Source of the DNA: Halichondria panicea
Taxonomy: Eukaryota > Porifera > Demospongiae > Suberitida > Halichondriidae
Length of the DNA: 64,000 nucleotides
NCBI RefSeq assembly: GCF_963675165.1
Contig: NC_087379.1
Coordinates: forward strand, 1,988,201 to 2,052,200
Direction: 5' to 3'
Both the position numbers and the translations under genes were made by a program. Below the pieces are notes generated by a model. The model did no database searches and had not been told where the DNA came from. It saw nothing but the letters and a program-made list of their open reading frames with translations. The first letter of the stretch is position 1; every line of letters starts with the position of its first letter. Below are positions 63,933 through 64,000 of this stretch, piece after piece.

Positions 63933-64000
63933 TTACTTTGTGCAGACAACACAGTGGACTTCTTTGTAGTCATTGTAAGGAGGGCAGGGTAGTCCAGCTG
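63933..64000 (-). CDS. fourth short-chain collagen copy, C-terminal end only (cut by window)
   Basis: The last 21 codons and stop read [21 protein letters not shown], the C-terminus of the collagen family in this window. The rest lies beyond the right edge, so neither integrity nor a triple helix can be judged. Confidence 0.8.
   Translation of the reverse strand, partial: AGLPCPPYNDYKEVHCVVCTK

Overview
The window looks like nuclear DNA of an early-branching animal, most likely a demosponge. Genes are closely packed and split into many small exons with short GT-AG introns. The conserved genes are animal ones (Ras, Arf6, G-protein gamma, Kif27/Kif7-type kinesin, CNOT9, SPT5, a ZC3H4/6/8-type zinc-finger protein). 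The right half carries TRAF-like genes and short-chain collagens with a cysteine-rich spongin-type C-terminal domain. The species call is inference; all gene calls come from reading conserved motifs and splice phases, not from searches.

Layout. 1-4379 (-): a CCCH zinc-finger gene, 3' end outside the window. 5008-5530 (-): heterotrimeric G-protein gamma subunit. 6087-8126 (+): Ras GTPase, divergent from the gamma gene. 9104-20608 (-): a 25-exon Kif27/Kif7 kinesin of about 1,461 residues whose first intron is filled with foldback repeats. 20888-24130 (+): three tandem two-exon short-chain dehydrogenases, the first divergent from the kinesin. 24809-26659 (-): Arf6. 28167-31105 (-): CNOT9 of the CCR4-NOT complex with an extra N-terminal region. 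31557-44149 (+): SPT5 in 24 exons (1,006 residues), divergent from CNOT9, with an intronless TRAF-like gene on the opposite strand inside intron 17.

From 44150 to 64000 the window is a degraded segmental-duplication field. Pieces of SPT5 exons with their introns (exons 5-7, 9, 17, 18-20, 24) recur in broken form. Among them lie a second intact TRAF-like gene and four short-chain collagen genes on the minus strand, the last cut by the window end. Each collagen copy differs: one has lost its whole triple helix but keeps a signal peptide and C-terminal domain in a consistent splice phase, one has lost the splice donor of its signal exon, one carries a frameshift. Comparing copies exposes clean transposon insertions.

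Several MITE families recur. Three with unrelated interiors share the terminus CCGTAT next to TA, which suggests one Tc1/mariner-type transposase moved them all. Housekeeping genes fill the left two thirds (small GTPases and G protein, ciliary kinesin, transcription elongation and mRNA decay). The right third is an evolving cluster of extracellular-matrix and TRAF signalling genes. No CRISPR array, rRNA or intact tRNA gene was seen.
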